In this document: piece by piece, positions 34,143-41,541 of the stretch
Layout of the letters: every line of letters begins with the position of its first letter
Numbering within the stretch: position 1 is the stretch's first letter
Source of the DNA: Nitrospirota bacterium
GTDB lineage: Bacteria; Nitrospirota_A; Leptospirillia; Leptospirillales; Leptospirillaceae
NCBI GenBank assembly: GCA_021795275.1
Contig: JAJYPO010000003.1
Location: forward strand, 1 to 41,541
DNA: 41,541 nt
Direction: 5' to 3'
Translations under genes and position numbers: made by a program
Notes under the pieces: generated by a model
Database searches by the model: none
Told to the model about the DNA's origin: nothing
Seen by the model: the letters and a program-made list of their open reading frames with translations, nothing else

Positions 34143-34997
34143 TCATTTGATTATCCTATCAAAAATTCCGGGGTTGTGCGCACGAAAGGTCCGGGAGATC
34201 CCGAGCCAGCCTTCGGGGGGGATCGCCTCGGGCCTCAGGGCCGCCAGATCCGGATTCCCTGAAAAAAAGATCTCCACCACTTCATGAAAGTGGGGAGGCA
34301 GGGAGTTTCCGAAGGCGTTCCGGAGGGTTTTCCTCCGGTAGGCGAAGGCGCATCGCGCCAGGTGGATCGCTCCGGAGACGGCGGGGTCGAGACGTGACGG
34401 CCGGGGCCGGAAGGAGAGGACCATCGAATGGACCTTCGGGGGAGGAAAAAAGGATCCCGGCCGGATGTTGAAAAGGGGGTTGGCCTCCGAGAGAAGTGCG
34501 GTCGCGACAGAAAGGGATCCGTATGATTTCCCTCCCGGCCCCGCGACGATCCGTTCGCCGACCTCTTTCTGGAACATCAGGACGGCCTGGCGCGGGGGCT
34601 CGGGGGCAGAGAGGATCTTCATGAAAAGAGGAAGCGAAATGTTGTAGGGAAGGTTCGAAACCAGGAGATAGGGAGCCTCCCAGAGGTCGAAAGGATCTTC
34701 CAGGGCATCGGCGAGACGGATTTCCAGTTCCGGGCCCAGGAAGGAGAGCTGCTCCCGGAGCGCCGGCAGAAGCCGGGCGTCCTTCTCGATCAGGACAAGG
34801 CGGCGGACCTTCTCCGCCAGAATCCGCGTCAGAATCATGCGGCCGGGGCCGATTTCGAGGACGGGAAGCTCTTCCAGAAGGGCAGGGTCCAGGGCTCCCA
34901 CGATCCTTCGCGCGATTCCCGGGTCTGTCAGGAAATGCTGTCCGAGATGTTTGGCGGGTTGCGGAAGCCTCTCCCGATTTCCATTATGAACGACCAT
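34143..34997 (-). CDS. rsmA: 16S rRNA dimethyladenosine transferase RsmA (KsgA)
   Basis: It methylates the two adjacent adenines in helix 45 of 16S rRNA during late 30S assembly. 284 residues from the chosen ATG at 34995-34997. The SAM motif is AKHLGQHFLTDPGIARRI and VLEIGPGRMILTRIL, followed by LIEKD, the catalytic NLPYNIS, and LMFQKEVGERI, all in order. A longer reading to 35096 gives extra residues without homology (RPLAVAPASGGH) and no ribosome-binding site, so I reject it. It begins the coupled cluster rsmA-rnj-ftsK-lolA-uvrA-CDF-pdxA. Confidence 0.92.
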   Translation of the reverse strand: MVVHNGNRERLPQPAKHLGQHFLTDPGIARRIVGALDPALLEELPVLEIGPGRMILTRILAEKVRRLVLIEKDARLLPALREQLSFLGPELEIRLADALEDPFDLWEAPYLLVSNLPYNISLPLFMKILSAPEPPRQAVLMFQKEVGERIVAGPGGKSYGSLSVATALLSEANPLFNIRPGSFFPPPKVHSMVLSFRPRPSRLDPAVSGAIHLARCAFAYRRKTLRNAFGNSLPPHFHEVVEIFFSGNPDLAALRPEAIPPEGWLGISRTFRAHNPGIFDRIIK

Positions 34998-35110
34998 AGG
35001 GTAAAATGAATCCTCGCCGATTGTTGACAGCGTCGTTAAAAGATGTCCGCCACTTGCCGGAGCTACCGCCAGGGGCCGGACGGTGAGCCGATTCATGGAG
35101 TGTTCCCGTT

Positions 35111-36175
35111 ATGGCCCTCACGCCATCCTATCAGGAAGGGTACGGATTGTCCGGAGAAAGCCGGGAAGGGGACCAGTGGGCTTTCCGCTGGTTCATCCTC
35201 GTCTCCTTCCTGGTCCATGCCGCGGTTCTGACAATATTCCTGAAGGATCCGGCCTTCCATCAGACCATCGAGAACCTCATCGCGGCCAAGCCGAAGTCCC
35301 TCACTCCCCTCGCCCAGAAGAGGCTGGCCCAGGAGAAGAAGCCGGTCTTCATCGATCTGGTCGATCCGTCCAAGGTTCCCCTCAGGCAGCAATCCTCGGC
35401 GCCCCTTCTTCCGAAAGGATTTTCCATTAACGGAAAGCCGAAGGGGGTCGAGCACAAGACCGTCCACAATCGTCCCGTGCCGAAATCGGCCCCCCGGACC
35501 CCCCTTCCTCCGGACCTTGTGGCGCGGACGGAGGCGCCGCGAGAGGCGCCAAAGGCCGACAACGCACCGGGGTTCCGACAGGTCCACAAATCCCTGCGCC
35601 ACGAGAAGCCAAACAAGTCCAAGGCGGAAAAGGGCCGGGAAACCCCGAAGCCGGACATGAAGGAAGCGGCCCGCAAGGAGATCAAGACCCCTTCCCGCAA
35701 GCCCGTCGTCCGCCAGCCCCTGACCAAGGAGCAGATCCGGAAGATCCTGGCCCAGGAGTCTCTCGGGAATCCCCTGACGCGTCACCTCGACCTGTCGAAG
35801 GAGGTCGCTCCGGCCTACAGCGACCAGCGGTCGGAGCTCGACCGGATTGCCGCCAATCTCGAGGACGAGACCTACTCGAGCTATATCCGGAGGATCCAGG
35901 AGCGCTTCGAGACGATCGGGGAATATCCTCCCGACGCCGCGGCACGGGGAACGACCGGGCGGGCCCTGGTCACCTTCACCATTAATGCCGATGGAACGCT
36001 GGCCCATATCGCCCTCACGCAAAGCTCGGGGAGCCGGGCCCTCGACGAGGAATCCCTCCGGATCGTCCGGGTCGCCGCGCCATACATTCCGCTACCGGCC
36101 TCATTCCACAAGAAGAGTCTGACGTTGACCTGGGCCTTCATCTATTATAATGGCGGATTTCATGTCGTTCAGTAA
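35111..36175 (+). CDS. tonB: TonB-family energy-transducing protein
   Basis: TonB couples the inner-membrane proton gradient to outer-membrane transport. 354 residues: cytoplasmic start, one membrane helix (AFRWFILVSFLVHAAVLTIFL, about 24-44), a long Pro/Lys/Glu-rich periplasmic spacer with many basic residues (to about 215), then the TonB_C fold: YPPDAAARGTTGRALVTFTINADGTLAHIALTQSSGSRALDEESLRIVRVAAPYIPLP. The spacer is unusually basic. No exbB/exbD are adjacent. The ATG has GGAG upstream. A weak -10 (TAAAAT, 35002-35007) could serve the operon; the rest of 34998-35110 shows nothing. Confidence 0.88.
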   Translation: MALTPSYQEGYGLSGESREGDQWAFRWFILVSFLVHAAVLTIFLKDPAFHQTIENLIAAKPKSLTPLAQKRLAQEKKPVFIDLVDPSKVPLRQQSSAPLLPKGFSINGKPKGVEHKTVHNRPVPKSAPRTPLPPDLVARTEAPREAPKADNAPGFRQVHKSLRHEKPNKSKAEKGRETPKPDMKEAARKEIKTPSRKPVVRQPLTKEQIRKILAQESLGNPLTRHLDLSKEVAPAYSDQRSELDRIAANLEDETYSSYIRRIQERFETIGEYPPDAAARGTTGRALVTFTINADGTLAHIALTQSSGSRALDEESLRIVRVAAPYIPLPASFHKKSLTLTWAFIYYNGGFHVVQ

Positions 36176-38255
36176 AATTTTTTCATGCCGGACCACACTG
36201 CTTCTCATGCCCGTCCTCCTGAGCGCATTCTTTCCGGTTCTCTCGCGGGGGGCGGAGCCCCCTGCCAAAACATCCGTCCGCTCCCTCGACCATTATCGAT
36301 CCACCCTGGTCCTTCTCCTTCGGGAGCCCCCTTTCCCCTCCCTCTGGGGATCCTCGGAGAAGGGATGGCGACGGAAAGCCTTCTGGGAAAAGCTGCGTCC
36401 GGAAGATCTCCCCGCCCCCTTCGACAGAAGGGCCGCCTTCCTGAAAGCCTGGTTCCGCTCTCCGGACGTTCCTCTTTCCGAAAAGGGGCTGACCCCGGCT
36501 ATTTCGGCCTTTCCCGACCTCGGGCCCCTTCTCCTCTGGCACCTTGCCCATTCGGAGGGCGTGGGTCCTGAGGAGTACAAGAGGCTCGCCCACCTCGTCG
36601 CGGGACGGGAAAACGCCCTTTTTTCCCCGTCATCCCGGCCTGAAAGAGGGGATGGACGGGCCCGGGACCTCTTCCGTCAGGCCATGGAGGCTTCCGGAGA
36701 AGAGCGGACAGCCCTCCTCGAGCAACTGGTCTCTGACCATCCCCTGAGCCCCGAAAGCGCCCTCGCGCTTGGCGCCCTCGGCCCGGAGCGAGTGGGCGGG
36801 CCCCTGCTCCTTCCGCGGTGGGTTTATCTTCAGCGCATGGGGGCCAACGATCTGGTGCTTCGTGAAACGAAGGCCTATCTCCGGACCTCCCCGCCCTTCC
36901 CCTATCGCGACAGGGCGCTTTACCTGGAGGCTCGGGCTCTGGCTCTCCTCGGACATGCCCGAAAAGCCAAGGCCCTGATTGGACAGGCGCTTTCCGGGGC
37001 CTCCCCTGTCCGTCTCCGCTCGGAGATCGCGATGCTCCGGTGCCGCATTCTTCTCTCGGCCGATCTCCCCCGCGGAGCCGCCTGCCTGGACGGCCTCTTC
37101 GCGGCATATCCCCTTGCCAGATTCCTCCCGTCCCTTGTCGTGCTCGCGCTGCGCCAGGATCTGGTGCGCCCCCTTCCCTCCCTTCCCGCCCTCTGGCGAT
37201 TTCCGGAAGAACGATGGAGGAGCGGAAAAGTGCAAGAATCGGTCTGGTTGTGGGGGCTCGACCGGGCGCTGCGCGGAGAGAACGCCCAGGCTCTCTCGAC
37301 ATGGGGGCGACTTTCGGACTGGCTCGGGGCTCATCCGGAGGAGTCTTCCGCCCTCTCGCCGCGCCTTCTTTACTTCATGGCCAGACTGGACGCGCGGACG
37401 GGCCACCCCGGGAAGGCCCGCGCTCTCTACCATCGCGTGATGCGCCAGGGATCCGGCTCACCCTATCCTCTCTGGAGCGCTATCGCCTGCCGGGGGGATT
37501 GCGGTCCCTTTCATCTGAGGGCCCATCATCCGACCCGAGAACCTCGCCCTCCCCATGCCTTGCGGAAGGCGATGGAAGAGCTTTTTCAGATGGGCCTCTT
37601 CGGTCCGGCCCTGGTGCTCGAGCGGATGAGCCGGGATCCGGGACTGGACCGGGAGCAGCTCGAGCGCTACGGAAGCCTGGACCTCTCCGTCTCTGCCCGG
37701 GAGCGCCTCCTTCTTGTCGACCGGATCTTCCCGGCCCATGGAACGGCGATGCGTCTTCCGACCGGAGAATGGATGTCTGCTGCGATCCTGAAGGGATTTC
37801 GGAAGTCCGGGGTTCCAACGCTTTGGGCGCTCTCCATCGCGAGGCAGGAGAGCCGCTTCCGGGAGCGCTCCCTGTCTGTGGACGGGGCTCTGGGAGTCAT
37901 GCAGCTCATGCCCCGGACTGCCCTGGCCGTCGCCGGGAAGAATGATGAATCCCTTCGTCGGAGTCTCGGACGAAATCTTGGCATGGTGCGCCATCCCGAC
38001 CTGAACAGCCTGATCGGAGGTCTTTATCTGAAGCGTCTGATCGACGCAGTCCCCGGACATCCCGAGCGCGCCATCGCCGGATACAATGCCGGCCTTCATG
38101 CGGTCATGTCCTGGAAGACCCTGACCGATGCCGATTGGGATTTCTTTACCGAGTCGATTCCCTACCAGGAGACACGACGGTATGTCCGGGAGGTGCTCTG
38201 GAACTATGCCTACCTGGAAAAACATCTGGGAGGGCCAGGAGGGAGTCCCCGTTGA
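36150..38255 (+). CDS. slt: Soluble lytic transglycosylase (Slt70-like)
   Basis: It cleaves peptidoglycan glycan strands in the periplasm, forming 1,6-anhydro ends. 701 residues: signal peptide (TTLLLMPVLLSAFFPVLSRGAEP), a long alpha-helical superhelix of tetratricopeptide-like pairs (about 40-520), and the C-terminal SLT domain: ALSIARQESRFRE with catalytic Glu567, LGVMQLMPRTA, and AGYNAGLHAV with Asn/Gly for the substrate, then YVREVLWNY. The start is ATG 36150 or the in-frame ATG 36162; both lie within the tonB end (26-nt overlap). Confidence 0.93.
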   Translation: MADFMSFSKIFSCRTTLLLMPVLLSAFFPVLSRGAEPPAKTSVRSLDHYRSTLVLLLREPPFPSLWGSSEKGWRRKAFWEKLRPEDLPAPFDRRAAFLKAWFRSPDVPLSEKGLTPAISAFPDLGPLLLWHLAHSEGVGPEEYKRLAHLVAGRENALFSPSSRPERGDGRARDLFRQAMEASGEERTALLEQLVSDHPLSPESALALGALGPERVGGPLLLPRWVYLQRMGANDLVLRETKAYLRTSPPFPYRDRALYLEARALALLGHARKAKALIGQALSGASPVRLRSEIAMLRCRILLSADLPRGAACLDGLFAAYPLARFLPSLVVLALRQDLVRPLPSLPALWRFPEERWRSGKVQESVWLWGLDRALRGENAQALSTWGRLSDWLGAHPEESSALSPRLLYFMARLDARTGHPGKARALYHRVMRQGSGSPYPLWSAIACRGDCGPFHLRAHHPTREPRPPHALRKAMEELFQMGLFGPALVLERMSRDPGLDREQLERYGSLDLSVSARERLLLVDRIFPAHGTAMRLPTGEWMSAAILKGFRKSGVPTLWALSIARQESRFRERSLSVDGALGVMQLMPRTALAVAGKNDESLRRSLGRNLGMVRHPDLNSLIGGLYLKRLIDAVPGHPERAIAGYNAGLHAVMSWKTLTDADWDFFTESIPYQETRRYVREVLWNYAYLEKHLGGPGGSPR

Positions 38256-38551
38256 GCTCCAACAAAATCCCGGGGCTCTCGGTCGGGAATCCCTTCGATG
38301 CCCAGCTGCGGGATCGGGTCGACCGCAGGCTTGCCGAAATGTCAGAAGGGCTCCAGAATGAGCGGAGGGAGACGGAGTCCCTTCGACAGGAACTCCGGAT
38401 GCTGAACCGGGAGATCCTCTCCGCGAAGCGCTCCCTGACCCTGCTGAACAAAGAGCGGGAGAAGCTTCGCGCCATCCTCCGGACCCTCGAGTCGCGTCTA
38501 CAGTCCATCTCGGGAAATGCCAGTGGCCCAGCCGCCCCAGAAAAAAAGTGA
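38252..38551 (+). CDS. Small coiled-coil protein (ZapB-like position)
   Basis: 99 residues. After SSNKIPGLSVGNPFDAQLRDRVDRRLAEM there is one long heptad-patterned coiled coil (about 25-85: LQNERRETESLRQELRMLNREILSAKRSLTLLNKEREKLRAILRTLESRL, in two overlapping parts QELRMLNREILSAK and LLNKEREKLRAILRTLE). The TTG start at 38252 overlaps the slt stop as TTGA and is backed by GGAGGGA. Immediately before zapA such coiled-coil genes are often annotated ZapB- or cell-division-associated; I infer the same, but the sequence alone shows only a coiled coil. Confidence 0.7.
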   Translation: MSSNKIPGLSVGNPFDAQLRDRVDRRLAEMSEGLQNERRETESLRQELRMLNREILSAKRSLTLLNKEREKLRAILRTLESRLQSISGNASGPAAPEKK

Positions 38552-38858
38552 GCACATTCAGGTCAAGGTCCTCAATTCGATTCTCGAAGTGCGCGGACAT
38601 TTTGACCGGAAACGGATGGAGTCGGCGGCCCGTTCGCTCGACAGCGATCTGCGAAGCCGTCTCGCGGCACAGCCAGGGGCCCTCCCCGACCAGAACTTTC
38701 TTTCTCTGGTCCTGCTGGTGGCGATCGAGAAGGTCTATGCCATCGAACAGTCCCGGGAGGAGCGCCAGAGTCTCTACTCGGAGCTTGAAGACTGGAGGCG
38801 GTGGGCTTCCGAAATTTCCGGGCCCGCCCCCTTGCCAAAAGATTCTTCGAAGGAATAA
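38517..38858 (+). CDS. zapA: Cell-division protein ZapA
   Basis: ZapA bundles FtsZ filaments at the division site. 113 residues: the first half (EHIQVKVLNSILEVRGHFDRKRMESAARSLDSDLRSRLAA, with VKVLNS and the DxxRxxxAARxLDxDL pattern) and the second helix (DQNFLSLVLLVAIEKVYAIEQSREERQSLYSELEDW, i.e. LVLLVAIEKVYAIEQ) match the ZapA globular head and coiled coil. It overlaps the preceding coiled-coil gene by 35 nt, and a 6S-like RNA follows, the conserved neighbourhood of zapA. Confidence 0.82.
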   Translation: MPVAQPPQKKSEHIQVKVLNSILEVRGHFDRKRMESAARSLDSDLRSRLAAQPGALPDQNFLSLVLLVAIEKVYAIEQSREERQSLYSELEDWRRWASEISGPAPLPKDSSKE

Positions 38859-38874
38859 TCTAAGTGGGAAAGGC

Positions 38875-39011
38875 GACCTGGGGTGTTCGAGGTCCGGTCA
38901 AGTTTGATACCTACAAACATTTGAGAAAAGGCGCAAGCAGGCTGGCAGTGTGCAGGCCGCCTTCCTCCGGAAGGCGGAAGCCTAAGCGGTCTCGAGCGCC
39001 CACAGTTGGTC
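38875..39011 (+). ncRNA. ssrS: Probable 6S RNA (RNA polymerase regulator)
   Basis: There is no ORF of substance in 38859-39126. A closing helix forms between GGGTGTTCGAG (38881-38891) and CTCGAGCGCCC (38991-39001), extended by GACC/GGTC and TG/CA outside it. A 9-bp terminal hairpin CCGCCTTCC/GGAAGGCGG (38957-38977, 3-nt loop) sits inside. Between them lies a large open region including TTTGATACCTACAAACAT and AAGGCGC, resembling the central bubble of 6S RNA. Position right after zapA is the classical ssrS site. True ends, promoter and terminator are not resolved; no T-run follows closely. SRP 4.5S RNA was considered and rejected. Confidence 0.62.
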
Positions 39012-39126
39012 ACAGGGTATCTCAAATGGCGATCGGCACGGCACTTCGGGTCCCTCTCATTGAGGATTCCCGTCTCTTCCAGTCCTCGTTCACCGCCATT
39101 CGTTCCGTCCCTCCGGAGATTCTTCC

Positions 39127-40464
39127 ATGAAAAGCTCCCGATCGCTCTTCGAAAAGGGCCGGGGAGGTGCGCCACTTCCCTACCGGCTCCGTCCGACTTC
39201 CATTGATGACATGGTTGGCCAGGACGCGCTTTTCGGGAGGGGGGGCGTTCTGAGAGGCTTCCTGGATCGGGGAACGTGGCCCTCCATGATTCTTTTCGGA
39301 CCCCCGGGGACGGGCAAGAGCGGTTTTGTCCGCCTGCTTCCCGCCATTCTCCCCGACCATTCCTTCTCCACGATCAACGCCACGACGGCGGGTGTCGCGG
39401 AACTCAGGAAGGAGCTCTCCCGCGGGGAGGAGCGAAGGATCGCCGGAGGCCGTCACGTGGTGGTAGTCGATGAGATCCATACCTGGTCCAAAAGTCAGCA
39501 GGAGGTGCTCCTCGATGGGGTCGAATCGGGGCAGATCATCCTTCTTGGACTCTCGAACGCCGCTCCCTACGCGGCGCTGATTCCCCCCCTCGCATCCCGC
39601 CTGCTCCTGTTTCCCTTTCAGCCCCTGGACGAATCCTCCCTCGAGATTCTTCTGGACCGGGGGGTCGAGCGGCTCTCCCGGGAAGGCAGCGTTTCGCTGG
39701 AGCTTGACAGGGAGGCCCGTTCGCTTCTCGTCCGCTTCGCAGGAGGAGATGGGCGTCGCCTCCTGTCGACCCTCGAGGGGGCTGCACTGGCCGCCGGTGA
39801 GGCGAAGGGCGGCGGCCCCGTCCGGATCGAATCCCGGGAAGTCCTGTCGATTCTCCAGAGCGCCGGTCAGTACTATGGAGACAAGGACACCCACTACGAC
39901 ATCATCTCCGCCTTCATAAAAAGTGTCCGGAATTACGAACCTGATGCCGCCCTGCACTGGCTCGCGAGAATGATAGAGGGAGGGGAGGACCCGCTGTACA
40001 TAGCTCGCCGCCTCGTCATCCTGGCTTCGGAGGACGTGGGCCTGGCCGATCCTCAGGCCCTGACGCAGGCGGTTTCCTGCTACACCGCCGTCAGCCAGGT
40101 CGGACTGCCGGAAGGCCGGATTCCCCTGGCGCTCACGACCCTTTATCTGGCCCTTTCCCCCAAGAGCGTATCGGCCTACCGCGCCATAGATCGGGCCCTG
40201 GCCGATGTGAGGGCCGGCTTCTCCCCTCCCGTTCCCGTCCACCTGAGGGACCGGACCACGAAGCGGGGACTCTCCCGGACGACCTCCGAGGAGGCATTGT
40301 CTTATCACTACCCGCCGGACATGCCCGACGGAATCTCTGCCCAGGACTACCTCCCGGGGGGAGAGCCCGGCCGCTACTATGTTCCGGAGGAGCGCGGCCG
40401 GGAGCGGGAGCTCCGTGAAAGGCTCGAGGCGGTGCGCAGGATCCGGAAGGAGAGGAGTCCATAA
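39127..40464 (+). CDS. rarA: Replication-associated recombination protein A (RarA/MgsA) AAA+ ATPase
   Basis: RarA acts at stalled replication forks and is related to clamp loaders. 445 residues. Clear features are the N-terminal PLPYRLRPTSIDDMVGQDALFGRGGVL, Walker A FGPPGTGKSG, Walker B VVVVDEIHTWSKSQQEVLLDGVE, a sensor-1 region GLSNAAPYAALIPPLASR, and the C-terminal tetramerisation part: YYGDKDTHYDIISAFIKSVRNYEPDAALHWLARMIEGGEDPLYIARRLVILASEDVGLADPQAL (YDIISAFIKS, ALHWLARM, RRLVILASEDVGLADP). Walker A has S instead of the usual T, a tolerated change, and sensor regions deviate from the usual TSENPSF-type sequence. It follows the 6S-like RNA by about 115 nt. Confidence 0.92.
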   Translation: MKSSRSLFEKGRGGAPLPYRLRPTSIDDMVGQDALFGRGGVLRGFLDRGTWPSMILFGPPGTGKSGFVRLLPAILPDHSFSTINATTAGVAELRKELSRGEERRIAGGRHVVVVDEIHTWSKSQQEVLLDGVESGQIILLGLSNAAPYAALIPPLASRLLLFPFQPLDESSLEILLDRGVERLSREGSVSLELDREARSLLVRFAGGDGRRLLSTLEGAALAAGEAKGGGPVRIESREVLSILQSAGQYYGDKDTHYDIISAFIKSVRNYEPDAALHWLARMIEGGEDPLYIARRLVILASEDVGLADPQALTQAVSCYTAVSQVGLPEGRIPLALTTLYLALSPKSVSAYRAIDRALADVRAGFSPPVPVHLRDRTTKRGLSRTTSEEALSYHYPPDMPDGISAQDYLPGGEPGRYYVPEERGRERELRERLEAVRRIRKERSP

Positions 40465-40551
40465 GAATCTGTCCCGCCCCCCACCCAGCGCCGCTCCCTT
40501 CGGCTATCCGATTCTCATCAAAGGATTCCGGGTTTTTTTTGCGGATTCGTG

Positions 40552-40557
40552 TATAAT
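40552..40557 (+). promoter_or_regulatory. Consensus -10 element for rny
   Basis: TATAAT at 40552-40557, the perfect hexamer, with no good -35 (CGGGTT at 17 bp) but an eight-T run at 40533-40540. The leader to the rny start would be about 90 nt. The rest of 40465-40653 holds no gene; the T-run after ATTCCGGG might serve as a weak rarA terminator but lacks a convincing stem. Confidence 0.5.
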
Positions 40558-40653
40558 ACCCTGATCAATATTTTCTGAATTGAAGCGTGGGGAGCGTCTC
40601 CTGCCGGTCATGCGATCGACGGGACTCTTCCAATTGAGACAAGGGGTGCGACG

Positions 40654-41541
40654 ATGGGATATGGACTTTTTGCATTGCTGGCCGTTCTCGCCGTATCAGG
40701 CGGGGCTCTGGTCGGGTATGTTGTAGCGACCAGAAAACGATCCGGTACCCTCTCTCTCGAAGAGGAACGTCTCAGGACGGAGCGGGCCCGCCTGGAGGAA
40801 GAGAAGAAAAGTGCCATCAAGGAGGCCGGAATCCAGGCGCGGGAGGAGGCCCTCCGGATCCGGATCGAAACGGAGGAGGATCTCTCCCGGAAAAAGGGCG
40901 CCCTCCAGGAGGCCGAGCAGTCCCTCAAGAGCCGGGAGGCCGAACTCGACCAGCTTCGGCGCCAGCTCTCCGAGAACCGCGAAAGGATCGAAAAGGACCG
41001 TAAAACGCTTGCGGCACGGGAACAGACCTTCGTCCAGAAGGAAAGCGAACTCCGCTCCATGATGGATTCGGAGCAGAGGCGTCTCGAGGAGATCGCCTCC
41101 CTGACCGTCGAAGAGGCCCGGGAGCGTCTGATGCAGAATGCCGAGGCCGCGATTCGCCCCGAGGTTTCCCGTCTCGCCCAGAAACTGGAGCAGGAGGTCC
41201 GTGACCAGGCGGTGAGGAAGGCCCGGGAGACGATGACCCTTGCTATTCAGCGCTACGCCAACGAGCATGTCGCCGAGATCAGCGTTTCGGTCGTCCCGAT
41301 CCCCTCCGACGATGTCAAGGGACGGGTGATCGGCCGGGAAGGCCGGAACATCCGGGCCTTTCAGGCCGCCACGGGGGTCGATCTCATCATCGACGACACT
41401 CCGGATGCCATCATCATCTCCGGATTCGATCCCCTGCGCCGGGAAGTGGCCCGTCTCGCCCTCGAACAGCTGCTTTCCGACGGACGGATCCATCCCGCCC
41501 GCATCGAGGAAATTGTGGAAAAGGTCAGGAAGGACCTCGAT
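40654..41541 (+). CDS. rny: Ribonuclease Y, N-terminal part (runs off the right edge)
   Basis: RNase Y is a membrane-anchored endoribonuclease initiating mRNA decay. The visible 296 codons show a short membrane anchor ([23 protein letters not shown]), a long charged coiled coil (about 40-165: [25 protein letters not shown]... [23 protein letters not shown]), then [16 protein letters not shown], and a KH RNA-binding domain with [61 protein letters not shown] ([31 protein letters not shown]). The catalytic HD domain lies outside the window. The ATG has AAGGGG upstream. Confidence 0.93.
   Translation, partial: MGYGLFALLAVLAVSGGALVGYVVATRKRSGTLSLEEERLRTERARLEEEKKSAIKEAGIQAREEALRIRIETEEDLSRKKGALQEAEQSLKSREAELDQLRRQLSENRERIEKDRKTLAAREQTFVQKESELRSMMDSEQRRLEEIASLTVEEARERLMQNAEAAIRPEVSRLAQKLEQEVRDQAVRKARETMTLAIQRYANEHVAEISVSVVPIPSDDVKGRVIGREGRNIRAFQAATGVDLIIDDTPDAIIISGFDPLRREVARLALEQLLSDGRIHPARIEEIVEKVRKDLD

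Noticed and set aside
35024..35029. TTGACA upstream of tonB, considered as a -35 element
   Set aside because: No -10-like hexamer occurs at 16-18 bp downstream.
34143..35096. Longer rsmA reading starting at 35096
   Set aside because: The extra 33 residues have no homology pattern and no ribosome-binding site; ATG at 34997 gives the family's usual length.
38875..39011. SRP (4.5S) RNA for the gap after zapA
   Set aside because: The GGAAGCAGCC-type conserved loop of SRP RNA is absent; the open centre and location fit 6S RNA better.

Overview
The window reads as chromosomal DNA of a G+C-rich, Gram-negative, probably motile bacterium. It encodes LepB and LolA-type export functions, a TolC-family outer-membrane channel, TonB, an outer-membrane barrel and FtsK/ZapA division proteins, together with RNase J and RNase Y and a CheZ-like chemotaxis phosphatase. 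There are no rRNA, tRNA, phage, IS or CRISPR features. The mix (RNase J/RNase Y plus a two-membrane envelope, zapA followed by a 6S-like RNA, a CheZ-like protein, multihaem cytochrome) suggests an environmental lineage such as Nitrospirota (Leptospirillum-like) or a deltaproteobacterial relative. That assignment is inference from gene content only. Genes are tightly packed, with many 1-8 nt start/stop overlaps and frequent GTG and TTG starts.

Layout. 1-5613 (minus strand): lepB (cut by the window edge) and lepA, a DUF2892 membrane protein, nth coupled to a GH15 glucoamylase-like gene, and a 38-residue membrane peptide. A very AT-rich stretch of about 120 bp follows. 5961-8798 (plus): a membrane GGDEF-EAL protein and a YggX-family protein carrying two extra CxxC pairs. 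8795-17365 (minus): a proline-dehydrogenase-like gene, then a codirectional series that reads, in transcription order, MNIO/DUF692 protein with a C-terminal extension, lipoprotein, frameshifted CZB zinc-domain gene, CheZ-like phosphatase, degenerate LexA-like regulator, small membrane protein and SWIM-SNF2 helicase.

17475-23309 (plus): a TetR-family gene with a near-consensus promoter and a palindrome at the expected transcription start, followed by a tetrahaem cytochrome c, an EmrA/EmrB/TolC-type tripartite efflux system and RNase HI, closed by a strong bidirectional terminator. 23308-34997 (minus): a secreted His/Lys-rich protein, an outer-membrane barrel, and a long coupled cluster rsmA, RNase J, ftsK, lolA, uvrA, CDF cation transporter and pdxA. 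35111-41541 (plus): tonB, soluble lytic transglycosylase, a small coiled-coil protein, zapA, a probable 6S RNA, rarA, and rny running off the right edge.

The points most worth follow-up are the CZB gene that a single inserted T would restore, its neighbours (CheZ-like with a new N-terminal region; LexA-like without the catalytic Lys), the MNIO protein with an appended domain beside a lipoprotein, and the cytochrome embedded in a TetR-controlled efflux operon.
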